DNA of 64,000 nt from Paenibacillus prosopidis (lineage in GTDB: Bacteria > Bacillota > Bacilli > Paenibacillales > Paenibacillaceae). Each line of letters starts with the position of its first letter. Within the stretch, counting starts at the first letter, position 1. The translations under genes and the position numbers were made by a program. The DNA lies in the NCBI RefSeq assembly GCF_003337375.1, contig NZ_QPJD01000018.1:1-64000 (forward strand), given 5' to 3'. The notes beneath the pieces are model-generated. The model was given only the letters and a program-made list of their open reading frames with translations, did not search any database and was not told the origin of the DNA. This document shows positions 9,468 through 17,929 of this stretch, piece by piece.

Positions 9468-10154
9468 TCAACCCTTAATCCAGAGATCGTTTTTACGGAA
9501 GTAATTCTCTAGATAAGCTACCTCTTCTTTATACACAGAGAGTAATCTTCGCAAAATTTTGAATTCGTCTTCTGGTTCCTTTTTGTTTTTACGAAGTTGT
9601 AGTCTCCATTTTTTTTCTACAGGGATGATCATCACAATCGAATGACCACCTACAGCAGTCGCAATTAATTGCTCATCGTAAACCAAATCTATCAGTTGAG
9701 AAGGGTGGAAAATGCTTGAGAAAGCAAAATATGACCCTTCTTCTTGTAGCCTTAAGGCCTCTTCCAGCAATTCGTTCGTCTGTTTGCGGTTAAAGGTAGG
9801 TGGAGTGGTTAGCTGTTGTGCCCATAATAATATCAACCCTTTTTCTTCATAGGTGAACATAAAAGCGAAAGCATACAGGGTATAGATTCGGTTATTGTAC
9901 ATGGTGAACAGTTGTTCGACTTCTTGCTTAACGATTGACCTTAAGTGAGTAAAATCTATATGCGCCACATTCCCTACCTTAAGAATGGGAGCCGTATAGG
10001 AATCGGGATGAAAATGAAACAACACATAGCTTGGGTCTTTTTGGTTTTGGATTATAAACGGGTAATACTCTGCAAGTTGGCTCATGTTATCCAGATTTAG
10101 TTTCATTGTTCCGTGCGTTTCTTGACGAACAGATGTCATTAATGAAGTTAGCAT
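9468..10154 (-). CDS. Hypothetical protein, 228 residues
   Basis: I do not recognise a family. The start at 10154 is chosen because AAGGAGGG lies just upstream; an in-frame start at 10229 has none. The protein is soluble, with no signal peptide or membrane span. Its C-terminal third is Lys/Glu-rich (KKWRLQLRKNKKEPEDEFKILRRLLSVYKEEV) and probably helical. The composition (FHFHPDSYTAPILKVG, AHIDFTHLRSIVKQEVEQL) suggests a compact cytoplasmic domain. It converges with the nitronate monooxygenase gene. Confidence 0.65.
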   Translation of the reverse strand: MLTSLMTSVRQETHGTMKLNLDNMSQLAEYYPFIIQNQKDPSYVLFHFHPDSYTAPILKVGNVAHIDFTHLRSIVKQEVEQLFTMYNNRIYTLYAFAFMFTYEEKGLILLWAQQLTTPPTFNRKQTNELLEEALRLQEEGSYFAFSSIFHPSQLIDLVYDEQLIATAVGGHSIVMIIPVEKKWRLQLRKNKKEPEDEFKILRRLLSVYKEEVAYLENYFRKNDLWIKG

Positions 10155-10501
10155 AGGAGCCCTCCTTGCTGTAGATTGTTTATTTTGGGGTTTGAAAAAA
10201 CAGAAGCACCTCAGTTTGGGAATACTCAACCGGTCAAAATTCCGTCATCCAGGAGGGTGCCGTACTATGAAGTTTAAAGTGAAATTCAAACAAAATCAAC
10301 TGAGTTTCTTGTTATATGTAATTTTATCTAACATCAATCGTTAAAATTTGGAAAAATTTTTCTGCAATCATTTTTTTAAGTCATGTTTAATGACATTAGG
10401 TCCTCCTATACATCATACTGTCGGGGTGCATGTTTTGGATATTTTGAAAAAGGTTATTATGAAAAAATACATTCAAAGTGATTAATTGTGCGGTAAACCC
10501 T
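10155..10501. other. Intergenic stretch with one doubtful mini-ORF
   Basis: About 350 AT-rich bases between two minus-strand genes. A 25-codon frame begins at 10267 (MKFKVKFKQNQLSFLLY...) with AGGAGG some nine bases before it. It could be a fragment of something larger or chance; I would not call it a gene. Confidence 0.3.
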
Positions 10502-11044
10502 CTACAGCCATTGCTGATATTGTTCCTGTATCGTGTCTCTTACAACCTGTCTTTTTTGCAAAATGGCTACCGGGACCATCGTATTGTATTTCTTTATTTT
10601 TATATTGATTTCGGCTATTTCCCAGTCCAATTTATTGTCGCTGTTATCAGGGAGAGAGGTTAGCAGCTTGCGGATTTGCTCTCTTATTTCTCGCTGCAGC
10701 TGTAACCAATCGGGCAGCACGTTAGCATTTTTGAGTATGCTGTTGAAGACATCGCCAGAATCGAGATTCAATGGCTTTCCTTTGCCAGGAAGATGATCGA
10801 ATGCGCCCTTTTTCTGTTGCTCCTTGTACATTTCATCGAGCCAATGGCTTTGCGATACATTAGTATTCCAATATTGCATTTGATGAACCGTAGAATCACC
10901 GGTGTCCGATACCAGCGGAGAGTCAGTCTCAGCTAAAACATCAGAAGGTTGAGGCTGAGTCTTATCCACTTTAATTATTGGAGTATCGTGGTCGTCATTG
11001 TTCGCAGAAAAATGAGTGTTCTTCTTTTTGAACCAAAGAAACAT
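10502..11044 (-). CDS. DUF1992 / DnaJ-homologue subfamily C member 28-like protein
   Basis: A 180-residue cytoplasmic protein. The C-terminal half carries the DUF1992 signature: WLDEMYKEQQKKGAFDHLPGKGKPLNLD, then LPDWLQLQREIREQI and a helical tail. The family is annotated as DnaJ-family although it lacks a J domain; its function is unknown. The first 80 residues are low-complexity and polar, unlike the family core. The start at 11044 (MFLWFKKKN) follows a GGAGGGG ribosome binding site; the in-frame ATG 36 bases earlier has none. Confidence 0.75.
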   Translation of the reverse strand: MFLWFKKKNTHFSANNDDHDTPIIKVDKTQPQPSDVLAETDSPLVSDTGDSTVHQMQYWNTNVSQSHWLDEMYKEQQKKGAFDHLPGKGKPLNLDSGDVFNSILKNANVLPDWLQLQREIREQIRKLLTSLPDNSDNKLDWEIAEINIKIKKYNTMVPVAILQKRQVVRDTIQEQYQQWL

Positions 11045-11342
11045 TCTTTTCCCCTCCGCATCCCGTGATGAGATTATCATACTTGAAAATCCGGAAGCTG
11101 TCGCAAAGTTGTATGACTATTCTGTGAATTCATAGCGCCCGAGATTAAGAACAAATGGGGTGAGGAGGTGTAGCCGCTTGCGGGTCGGTCAAGGCGATCC
11201 CTCCCTTATCGGGAGGCCTTAAATGAGACAGTGTTTTGGCTTCCGACGTTATGTTATTGCTTGTAAACGGATCCAGCAATATCAAATGATTAATATTATC
11301 AGCTATTTCAAACGTATCTGTGATCTGCAGAGAAGGATGTAG
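11045..11342. other. Intergenic stretch, probably decayed
   Basis: About 300 bases with no supported gene. CCTCCC and GGGAGG near 11201-11217 form a short 6-bp hairpin. The stretch leads into a ricin-lectin remnant and may be the rest of the same dead gene, but I could not recover a domain from it. Confidence 0.35.
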
Positions 11343-11440
11343 CTATTGGATGTTTATGGTGGTTCTACTCGGGAGGCGCGAACGTTCAGTGGCCGGATAA
11401 GAATGGAACCAATCAGCAATGGATCATATCGCAACTGTAA
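11343..11440 (+). pseudogene. 3' remnant of a ricin-type beta-trefoil lectin domain, frameshifted
   Basis: From 11343 one frame reads LLDVYGGST and, after a shift near 11371, a second frame reads GGANVQWPDKNGTNQQWIISQL followed by TAA at 11438-11440. Joined, these give a standard QxW repeat of a ricin-type carbohydrate-binding domain at the end of a protein. A good terminator hairpin follows, as expected for a true gene end. The 5' part is missing. The next intact gene carries the same kind of domain. Confidence 0.6.
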
Positions 11441-11459
11441 GGGTGAATAATTTGGCAGA

Positions 11460-11510
11460 AAGAACATCCGTAGCGTTTTGTACGCTTTACGGTTGTTCTT
11501 TTTGCTTTTT
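11460..11510 (+). terminator. Terminator behind the lectin remnant
   Basis: AAGAACA-TCCGTA pairs with TACGG-TTGTTCTT around an inner GCG/CGC stem, followed by a T-rich tract. It marks the old 3' end of the dead lectin gene. Confidence 0.6.
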
Positions 11511-11617
11511 CTTTTGCTCGAATTAGGAGTATTAGATCTCAATGAAGAAATAGTTTATTAAATATTAAATCAATTAACAAAAACATTATTCAGGTAATAA
11601 CATAATCAAAATATTCC

Positions 11618-11644
11618 TTGCTTCGATAAATTTTCCGGTATAAT
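11618..11644 (+). promoter_or_regulatory. Possible promoter for the arabinanase gene
   Basis: A perfect -10 TATAAT at 11639-11644 is preceded by TTGCTT at 11618-11623, a short spacer of 15. It lies about 280 bases before the start codon. Confidence 0.3.
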
Positions 11645-11814
11645 ATAGGTATAAATTCGCTGCCACCTTTCTTACTCGGTTCTAATTAAGAGCCAGAGGG
11701 AGGTTGATTCATTTTTATATTAACATGATAACATTTTTGATATCCACCTAATTGCGAAACGGACGTAATGCTTATGGATGATCGGGTAACGCAAAGTGGC
11801 CGAATTCAAAAAAA

Positions 11815-11842
11815 TGTAAACGCTTTATTGGAAACGCTTTAA
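11815..11842 (+). promoter_or_regulatory. Two adjacent cre-like operators
   Basis: TGTAAACGCTTTAT at 11815-11828 and TGGAAACGCTTTAA at 11829-11842 are abutting copies with the AAACGCTTT core of LacI/CcpA-family operators. The last two bases deviate from the cre consensus in both. They lie about 85 bases before the arabinanase start. Confidence 0.5.
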
Positions 11843-11924
11843 TTTTAGGTATCGGCAATGGATGACAGACAAGTTATTAATCCTAAACTACTATTTTAAG
11901 GCAAGAAGGGAGACTAGTTATATC

Positions 11925-14027
11925 ATGACGCTTTTCCAAAAAGGTTGGAGCAAAAAGCTTTTCGCACTGGTAATGATTATTGCTTTGTTAGCAACCGCCG
12001 CAACCAGCGCCTTCGGAGCAGCCAGTTCTTCGACGACTTCAACAACGACCCGAGTTTCGGTACATGATCCGGCCGTTGCTTATGATTCCGCGACAAACAA
12101 ATATTATATTTTTGGCTCTCATTTGGCGCAAGCTTCAAGTACGGATTTAAGGAATTGGTCGTATCTGGGAACGCAGGGCTACACCAACTCAAGCTTGTAC
12201 GCAGCATCTACTTTTGAGGGCTATTATTATATCAAGAATAAGAACAGCGGGTTATATTTGGACGTCGCCAACGGATCTGCGGATGATGGCACGAATATAC
12301 AACAGTGGAGTTATAACGGCTCCAATGCGCAAAAGTTTAGAATTGTGTATTTCGGCAATGGAGACTATTATATGTTGACCGCCAATTCGTCCTACAAGAG
12401 CGCAGTCGATGTAGTAAATGGTTCCTCCGCCAATGGTGCCAACATTAATCAATGGACGTATTGGGGCGGCAATCCGCAATTGTTTAAAATACAACAAAAC
12501 GATGACGGGACAGTTGCGTTCCTTACGAAAGCATCAGGATATACCGGTGCTCTTGATGTCATTAATGGCAGTACGGCTCTCGGTGCCAATGTTCAACAGT
12601 GGCAGTACTCGGGCGGCGACATGCAAAAATGGGAGCTGGTTAAAGCCGGCGGCACGGGCAATGCTTCAAGAGCTACGGGTACAGCGCTAAAGAATGCATT
12701 AGCTCCTTCTTTTGCATGGGCTGGCTATAACGATCAAGACAGTTCAGGCGGCCATTCGGTATGGGCACCCGAGCCGGTTTACAATGCATCGTATGTGTGG
12801 GCGGATGGTTCGACAGGCGCCTATATGCTTTATTACTGTACTTCATCCACTTATATTCGTTCCGCAATTGGTTTAGCTGTATCCAAGTCGATAACAGGTC
12901 CATACGAATATGTGGATACGATCATCTATTCAGGATTTACAAGCGGAAGCAATTCCATTACGACAACCTCGTCTTTAGGGACAAAAACGGTTAATACATG
13001 GTATAAAAATACGAATATCCCGGAATTGATCGACAACGGGACGACCTCGGGAACGAGAAGCGGCTGGTTTAAAAGCGACGGATCATTCAATAACAATCTC
13101 TTTCCTAATGCAATCGACCCCGCGCTTGTGTACGATAGTACAGGGAAATTGTGGATGACGTATGGATCCTGGTCCGGCGGTATCTTTATCCTAGAGATTA
13201 ACAAGGCAACAGGAAAGCCTTACTATCCGGGCGTGGATAACGGCGATACTGATCGTTACTTCGGCAAAAAAATTGCCGGAGGATACACGAAATCCGGCGA
13301 AGCACCTTACATTGTTTATGATTCGGCGGCCGGCTACTACTATTTATATGTCACTTACGGCTGGCTGGCAAATTCGGGCGGATACCACATTCGTCTATAC
13401 CGTTCTACATCTGTTAACGGACCATACACCGATGCTGCGGGCAATTCGGCGGTTTATGCGTCCTCATCTGTGAATCAATCCAATTACGGCATTAAATTGT
13501 TTGGAAATTATAATTTGTCGGGATTGCCGGTGGGGTATAAATCGGGAGGCCATAACTCCGCATTGATCGATACGGACGGCTTGAGATACTTGTTGTACCA
13601 CACAAGATTTGATAACGGTACCGAGGGGCATGAGGTTCGCGTGCACCAACAATTCATGAACGCCGACAAATGGCCTGTAACCGCCGTATACGAATTTTTG
13701 GGAAGCAGCATCTCGCCTACGGGCTACAGTGCGACTGATATGACGGGAACTTATCAGTTTGTCGATATGGGTCTTGATGCGTCTACATCAAACGTTGGTA
13801 TGCTGTCAACCCAAAGCGTGACCTTGAATTCGAATGGTACCATAACGGGCGGTGTCACAGGTTCATGGTCTTATACGGCAGGAACCTATCACTGCACGAT
13901 GGTAATCGGTGGAATCACTTACAAAGGCGTGTTCTTCAAACAAAGAAATGAACTGTCCAGTCATAATGAAGTTATGACATTTTCGCTAATCGGCTCAAAC
14001 AATAAAGCGATTTGGGGTTCGAAATAA
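11925..14027 (+). CDS. Secreted GH43 endo-arabinanase with a nested ricin-type lectin domain
   Basis: A 700-residue exported enzyme, likely endo-1,5-alpha-L-arabinanase. The signal peptide ends near SAFGA (about residue 30). The five-bladed propeller starts with VHDPAVAYD (catalytic-base Asp near 47), continues with NAIDPALVYD and GEAPYIVYD (acid Glu region) and ends with GGHNSALIDTDGLRYLLYHTRF. The last 95 residues (GTYQFVDMG to the end) form the lipocalin-like C-terminal domain known from two-domain bacterial arabinanases. Residues about 98-243 are a complete three-repeat ricin-type trefoil (QQW, NQW, QQW motifs) placed between the first and second parts of the propeller. Start: ATG 11925 leads straight into the signal peptide, with GGGAG upstream; an ATG at 11862 is less likely. 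Confidence 0.85.
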   Translation: MTLFQKGWSKKLFALVMIIALLATAATSAFGAASSSTTSTTTRVSVHDPAVAYDSATNKYYIFGSHLAQASSTDLRNWSYLGTQGYTNSSLYAASTFEGYYYIKNKNSGLYLDVANGSADDGTNIQQWSYNGSNAQKFRIVYFGNGDYYMLTANSSYKSAVDVVNGSSANGANINQWTYWGGNPQLFKIQQNDDGTVAFLTKASGYTGALDVINGSTALGANVQQWQYSGGDMQKWELVKAGGTGNASRATGTALKNALAPSFAWAGYNDQDSSGGHSVWAPEPVYNASYVWADGSTGAYMLYYCTSSTYIRSAIGLAVSKSITGPYEYVDTIIYSGFTSGSNSITTTSSLGTKTVNTWYKNTNIPELIDNGTTSGTRSGWFKSDGSFNNNLFPNAIDPALVYDSTGKLWMTYGSWSGGIFILEINKATGKPYYPGVDNGDTDRYFGKKIAGGYTKSGEAPYIVYDSAAGYYYLYVTYGWLANSGGYHIRLYRSTSVNGPYTDAAGNSAVYASSSVNQSNYGIKLFGNYNLSGLPVGYKSGGHNSALIDTDGLRYLLYHTRFDNGTEGHEVRVHQQFMNADKWPVTAVYEFLGSSISPTGYSATDMTGTYQFVDMGLDASTSNVGMLSTQSVTLNSNGTITGGVTGSWSYTAGTYHCTMVIGGITYKGVFFKQRNELSSHNEVMTFSLIGSNNKAIWGSK

Positions 14028-14086
14028 TAGTCTAGAAGGCGTTATCCCATGGGCGGACGGATGTGCTGCCCGACGGTTCCCTCCTC

Positions 14087-14126
14087 AATGCAAACCCCCG
14101 ACCGCTAGAGGTCGGGGGTTTGCATT
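14087..14126 (+). terminator. Strong terminator after the arabinanase gene
   Basis: A 17-bp perfect stem (14087-14103 with 14110-14126) containing ACCCCCGACC/GGTCGGGGGT and a 6-base loop. T-rich sequence lies in the 3' arm. Confidence 0.75.
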
Positions 14127-14436
14127 AACTCCCTTATTAAATCTGATAAAATGCACTTACAGTCATAAAGTTATTACTGTAATAAGGTATTACTTTATGA
14201 GCGTACAATGGGATTAGAAAATGATGAATGGTGTGAGCAGGATGTTCGATTGAAAAGATGTAGAAGTCAAGTGGCGAAGAGCCGGAGTGTGATGAGGAGT
14301 TATCGTATCGCATAAAATGCCTGGAAGACGCTATCCCGTACATGGGATTTTCCATCATATTTACTCGTGTGAACAACCCTTTGAGTATGTGAAACGAAAT
14401 ATTTAGTCTTTTTGCAGCAGCCTTTGATAATTTGAA

Positions 14437-14537
14437 CCAATAACGTTTCGCAGACTGCCGTAAGAGGAAATGGCAGCCTGCGCTACACTAACGGGCACGA
14501 TAGAAAGAAGCAGAGTGCCGCGGCACTCTGCTTTTTT
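14437..14537. repeat. Array element 1: hairpin, CTAACGGGCACGATAG motif and terminator
   Basis: CTGCC (14455-14459) and GGCAG (14472-14476) flank a 12-base loop. CTAACGGGCACGATAG follows at 14488-14503, then a perfect 13-bp palindromic hairpin at 14508-14533 (GCAGAGTGCCG with its complement) running into T residues. It opens the alternating gene/repeat array described in the findings. Confidence 0.6.
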
Positions 14538-14958
14538 CTTTGAAGTACTGGCCGCAGCCAAACGGAGAGCTTTCATCCAATCCCGTTAAAAATTCCGAAT
14601 GGAATCCGGTGGTTTTCCGGGGTGTAAAAAAGGCCGCGGGGCGATCCCGCGGACGGTCATTAAGCTTCCGTAAACATAGCAATATCTTCAGTGATTGTCA
14701 TATTTGATGCTCACATAGACGAAAACTTTCTTATCCGGACTATAATCTTTGTCCGTATGTCCCTTAACCCTCCAACCTCCACTCCGCTGTGTAAACTCCG
14801 GGTACCTCGGCAGCACTGTACTCGGTACCATCTGGGAGTTCCGTCGGATAACAATAATAACGAAGAAACGGCAGTATAGTTTAGTTATAAACGTACTTTC
14901 CAAAAAAGTGTGTGGTAAACTATTCGAAGCACGACACTTGAGGGGGATGAAAGAAACT

Positions 14959-15897
14959 ATGGAGGACTCAGTAGTTATGCAAGCAGAACGAATTGCAAGC
15001 GATTTTCTGCGGGAACAAATAAAAACATCTTACCAAATCATAGGTAAAGGTATCACAAATCAGGTTTGCGTAGTCGAAACTAAGAGCCATAAAGTCGTTG
15101 TCCGCATGAACGATAAAGATACATTTCCAAGCTTTATCAAAGAAAAATGGTGTATCGAGCAAGCAGCCGCAGTTGGCATTCCTGGACCTGAGGTGTTGTC
15201 CACTGGCATCGTTGATGAAACAGCCTATATGATTCAAACTTTTATAGATGGCAACAACGGGTTAGACAGTACGGTTCCCAGGCCCGATATTTGGAGGAAA
15301 CTGGGCGAATATGCCAAGCTTATTCATTCGATTCAAGTGAAGGGATATGGAGGGAATCTGATTGATCCAGTCCATGGTGAGTTTCAGTCACCTTCTCATC
15401 CCGGATCAGACGGCAGTTGGCAAGGGTATGTGGAGTATAATATCAATAGTTTGACTGAGTCTGACCGGTTGATTGAGCTTGGAGTAATCACTCAGATGGA
15501 ATCGCAGAAAGTAAGAAAACTGTTTGAGAATCTGAAGAAGGAAACGTTCCGGTTCGGTTTAAACCATGGAGATCTCTCTATAAAGAATACGATTGTCAAC
15601 CAGGCAAACCAAGTTATATTGCTGGATTGGAATGCAGAAGTAAACGTGGTACCGCATACAACTGTTGCTCAATTGATGCATTACCAAATCCTAGGACTAG
15701 AAGAAAGCGCAAGTGTTGAGGAATTCAAAGCGTTTATGGACGGGTACGGAATAAGTGAAAAAGACCTTTCTGAAACGAGGCATTTGCTGCTATTAAGGGC
15801 TTTCGATAACCTCAGGTGGGCTATTGATCGAAGTCCTGATCTGATCGAACCCTATGCTTCGTTTGCGAAACAAGTCGTTGACATGATTATGGATTAG
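14959..15897 (+). CDS. Aminoglycoside phosphotransferase (APH)-family kinase
   Basis: A protein of about 312 residues with the APH/choline-kinase fold. The Brenner motif reads LNHGDLSIKNTIV (catalytic Asp in HGD, metal-binding Asn five residues on) and the second metal site is LLDWNAE. The N-lobe has VVVRMNDKDTFPSFIKEKWCIEQAA. Members phosphorylate aminoglycosides, homoserine, thiamine or other small alcohols; the substrate here cannot be told. The start is uncertain: GAGGGGG abuts ATG 14947, suits ATG 14959 better, and ATG 14977 has its own GGAGGA. It is the first gene of a cassette-like array and is flanked on both sides by array elements. Confidence 0.8.
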   Translation: MEDSVVMQAERIASDFLREQIKTSYQIIGKGITNQVCVVETKSHKVVVRMNDKDTFPSFIKEKWCIEQAAAVGIPGPEVLSTGIVDETAYMIQTFIDGNNGLDSTVPRPDIWRKLGEYAKLIHSIQVKGYGGNLIDPVHGEFQSPSHPGSDGSWQGYVEYNINSLTESDRLIELGVITQMESQKVRKLFENLKKETFRFGLNHGDLSIKNTIVNQANQVILLDWNAEVNVVPHTTVAQLMHYQILGLEESASVEEFKAFMDGYGISEKDLSETRHLLLLRAFDNLRWAIDRSPDLIEPYASFAKQVVDMIMD

Positions 15898-15950
15898 TTA
15901 GGGAGATAGAGCGGTGTTTCTGTATCTCAATTCAACCAAGGGTGAAGAAA

Positions 15951-16018
15951 TTAACGGGAGTTGAACACTGAAAGGAACCGCGTGGTAGCCCATCGTTACG
16001 CTAACTGGCAGGTTAAAG
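15951..16018. repeat. Array element 2
   Basis: TTAACGGGAGTTGAAC (15951-15966) and CTAACTGGCAGGTTAAAG (16001-16018) are the two direct-repeat motifs; the hairpin between them is degenerate. A gene start placed at 15961 would put this element inside a protein, so the true start is probably later. Confidence 0.45.
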
Positions 16019-16023
16019 AGCGA

Positions 16024-16692
16024 ATGTGTTATAAGTGGGGTGATGAGCTGAAGTACATCTTTAATGGTTGGGGTATGGTTAAAGATTGTGATCGAATCCT
16101 TTTTCATTTTAGTGGGGAACGAGGAGAAAAGAACGATTTTTATACTTACCACGAAGAGCTGACAAAAATAAGCGGTGAAGAATATTTTAGGTCAAAATAC
16201 CGCGGAGCATACAAAAGTATTTCTGCTATTTATAAGGAGACAATAACAGACACTTCCTATGATTCTTCTGGTAATATATATGTTTGTTTTTATCAGGACG
16301 GTGTTATTAAAAAATTCAATTTACATGGCGTTTTAACACATGCGTATGAAGATAACTACGATACTATATATGATATAGAAATTCAGAGCCAATCAATATG
16401 GCTGGCATATCCAACTGCGCATACAATCAAAAGGTATAGCTTAGATTCATTCACCGAGCAAGTATCGCTTGGTGACCGATTTGATGAATCCATATTTTCA
16501 TTTCCTGAAAGTATTGCGTTCTATGATCATTCATTATATGTATGTGATATGGGCAATTGTCGGATCAGGAAAGTTGATGTGAGCAATTTGCAAATAACGG
16601 ATTACAGAACGTTTGATGAACCTGTTTGGGAGTATATTAGAACCACAAACAAAGAATACGTGAGACTGGAATCTGGTATTTATGTTCTGTGA
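16024..16692 (+). CDS. Hypothetical protein, possible NHL-type beta-propeller
   Basis: A protein of about 222 residues. From residue 65 it shows repeating blade-like units: YDSSGNIYVCFYQDGVIKKFNLHG, then IYDIEIQSQSIWLAYPTAHTIKRYSLD, then FPESIAFYDHSLYVCDMGNCRIRKVDVSN. This pattern is typical of NHL/SMP-30-like propellers, although too few blades are present for a full ring. No signal peptide. The start at 16024 is chosen because the preceding bases are an array element; a TTG at 15961 is the alternative. Function unknown. It is the second gene of the array. Confidence 0.55.
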   Translation: MCYKWGDELKYIFNGWGMVKDCDRILFHFSGERGEKNDFYTYHEELTKISGEEYFRSKYRGAYKSISAIYKETITDTSYDSSGNIYVCFYQDGVIKKFNLHGVLTHAYEDNYDTIYDIEIQSQSIWLAYPTAHTIKRYSLDSFTEQVSLGDRFDESIFSFPESIAFYDHSLYVCDMGNCRIRKVDVSNLQITDYRTFDEPVWEYIRTTNKEYVRLESGIYVL

Positions 16693-16724
16693 GCAGGTAG
16701 AATAATCATTTTCTACCATTGAAG

Positions 16725-16795
16725 TAACGAGTACTATAGTTCAATACCGGACTGCCAATTGGCAGCCCCTTCCCCACGCTAACTAGCAGTTATGC
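16725..16795. repeat. Array element 3
   Basis: TAACGAGTACTATAGTTCAA (16725-16744), the perfect palindrome CTGCCAATTGGCAG (16752-16765), then CTAACTAGCAGTTATGCGC from 16779. Motif, hairpin and second motif are all present in order. Confidence 0.6.
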
Positions 16796-16903
16796 GCATA
16801 TGTTGGTCACGTCTAATTGTTTAGATCTTATGATAACGCAAAAATGAGGTCGACCAGAAAGTCTTGTGAATGAATCTTATTGAAAGAAGTTGAACATTAA
16901 AAA

Positions 16904-17518
16904 ATGAACAAGAATTATAAGAAAATTGGTGTCATAATAATTTTAATTATCTTGGTAATGACAAATATTATTTTTTTCGCTAAATTTAAAGAGCTAAGAC
17001 AGGTAGAGACAGCTTCATACTCTCAATTAGTAAATCGTTTTTATGTGATTGGCATAATGAATACATATAGTACAATTCAATTAGTAAATGAAAAAATAAA
17101 AAAGGATACTACTAATAAAGAAGATGTTAAGACCTGGCTGCTTGAAATTACATCGGACATGAAATTAGCTGCACATACATCTTCAATTGCATCAAATCAC
17201 TGGAATCTTACAATCGAAGATAAGAATCGACATGATTCAGTGGCTGAGGTTTCTCAATTTTTTGAAAACATTCAAATCAGTTTATATGATATTATTCAAA
17301 CCGAAAAAGACTATAGTGTATGGAAACAGGCATGTATTGACTTAGAAGAAATATTAGAAATTATGAAAAGCAACACGAATGAACAAGTTTTTTTAAATGC
17401 TGATTATAAAGAAATTAAAACGTACTGGAAAGAATTAATGAAAAAAATATATGAAAAGCATTCAGAATCGAGATTACTCAAATCCTATTTTAAAATGTAT
17501 TACTTCAACGATATTTAA
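16904..17518 (+). CDS. Hypothetical protein with one N-terminal membrane anchor
   Basis: 204 residues. A single hydrophobic segment at residues 8-27 (IGVIIILIILVMTNIIFFAK) follows a short Lys-rich start, so the rest is probably extracellular and membrane-anchored. The remaining 175 residues are helical and charged, with no recognisable domain. The gene is clearly more AT-rich than the carbohydrate loci around the array, suggesting separate origin. GAAAGAAG upstream could serve as ribosome binding site. Confidence 0.65.
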   Translation: MNKNYKKIGVIIILIILVMTNIIFFAKFKELRQVETASYSQLVNRFYVIGIMNTYSTIQLVNEKIKKDTTNKEDVKTWLLEITSDMKLAAHTSSIASNHWNLTIEDKNRHDSVAEVSQFFENIQISLYDIIQTEKDYSVWKQACIDLEEILEIMKSNTNEQVFLNADYKEIKTYWKELMKKIYEKHSESRLLKSYFKMYYFNDI

Positions 17519-17585
17519 TATTTCAATGGTCACGACCTTACGACCTTCTGATAACACCATATTCTCACTTCGGGAACCCATTCAT

Positions 17586-17790
17586 TAACAGGTACGATAG
17601 TTCAGAATTAGCTGCCTAATGATATGGCGGTTTTTCTTATGGTAAGAAATCAACAATCACGGAATTGGATTTTCATAAGCTGTGACAGATTTTCGAGAAC
17701 GGCTACATTGACAGCCGTTCTTTTTGTTTCATCTCGAACGGTCAGGATAGTTTAGTCTTGTTTATTTAAGTAACTGACAGGATAGCTCAA
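17586..17790. repeat. Array element 4 (three motif copies)
   Basis: TAACAGGTACGATAGTTCAG (17586-17605) is followed by the GCTGCC...GGCGG hairpin. GAACGGTCAGGATAGTTTAG (17736-17755) and TAACTGACAGGATAGCTCAA (17771-17790) follow after a separate terminator. This looks like two elements in tandem, perhaps marking a lost gene between them. Confidence 0.6.
17696..17726 (+). terminator. Intrinsic terminator inside array element 4
   Basis: AGAACGGCT and AGCCGTTCT form a 9-bp perfect stem with an 8-base loop, followed by five T. Confidence 0.75.
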
Positions 17791-17929
17791 TAGTTGGAAA
17801 TTATGGCGGGAACTAAAAGGACACTAACTCTATTGACATAAAGATTAAATTGCATAAAAATGGAAAAGTATAGGTAATTTTAAGGGAACTACACATTCAA
17901 ATAAGATATGAGGTGTTTTTATTTCGGTC

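Noticed and set aside
11354..11542. Minus-strand 62-codon frame
   Set aside because: It runs through the lectin remnant and terminator on the opposite strand; no start signal or domain.
14688..14903. Minus-strand 71-codon frame with plausible protein sequence (GGWRVKGHTDKDYSPDKKVF)
   Set aside because: It reads like the end of a secreted protein but has no ribosome binding site or signal peptide and lies against array element 1; too short to call.
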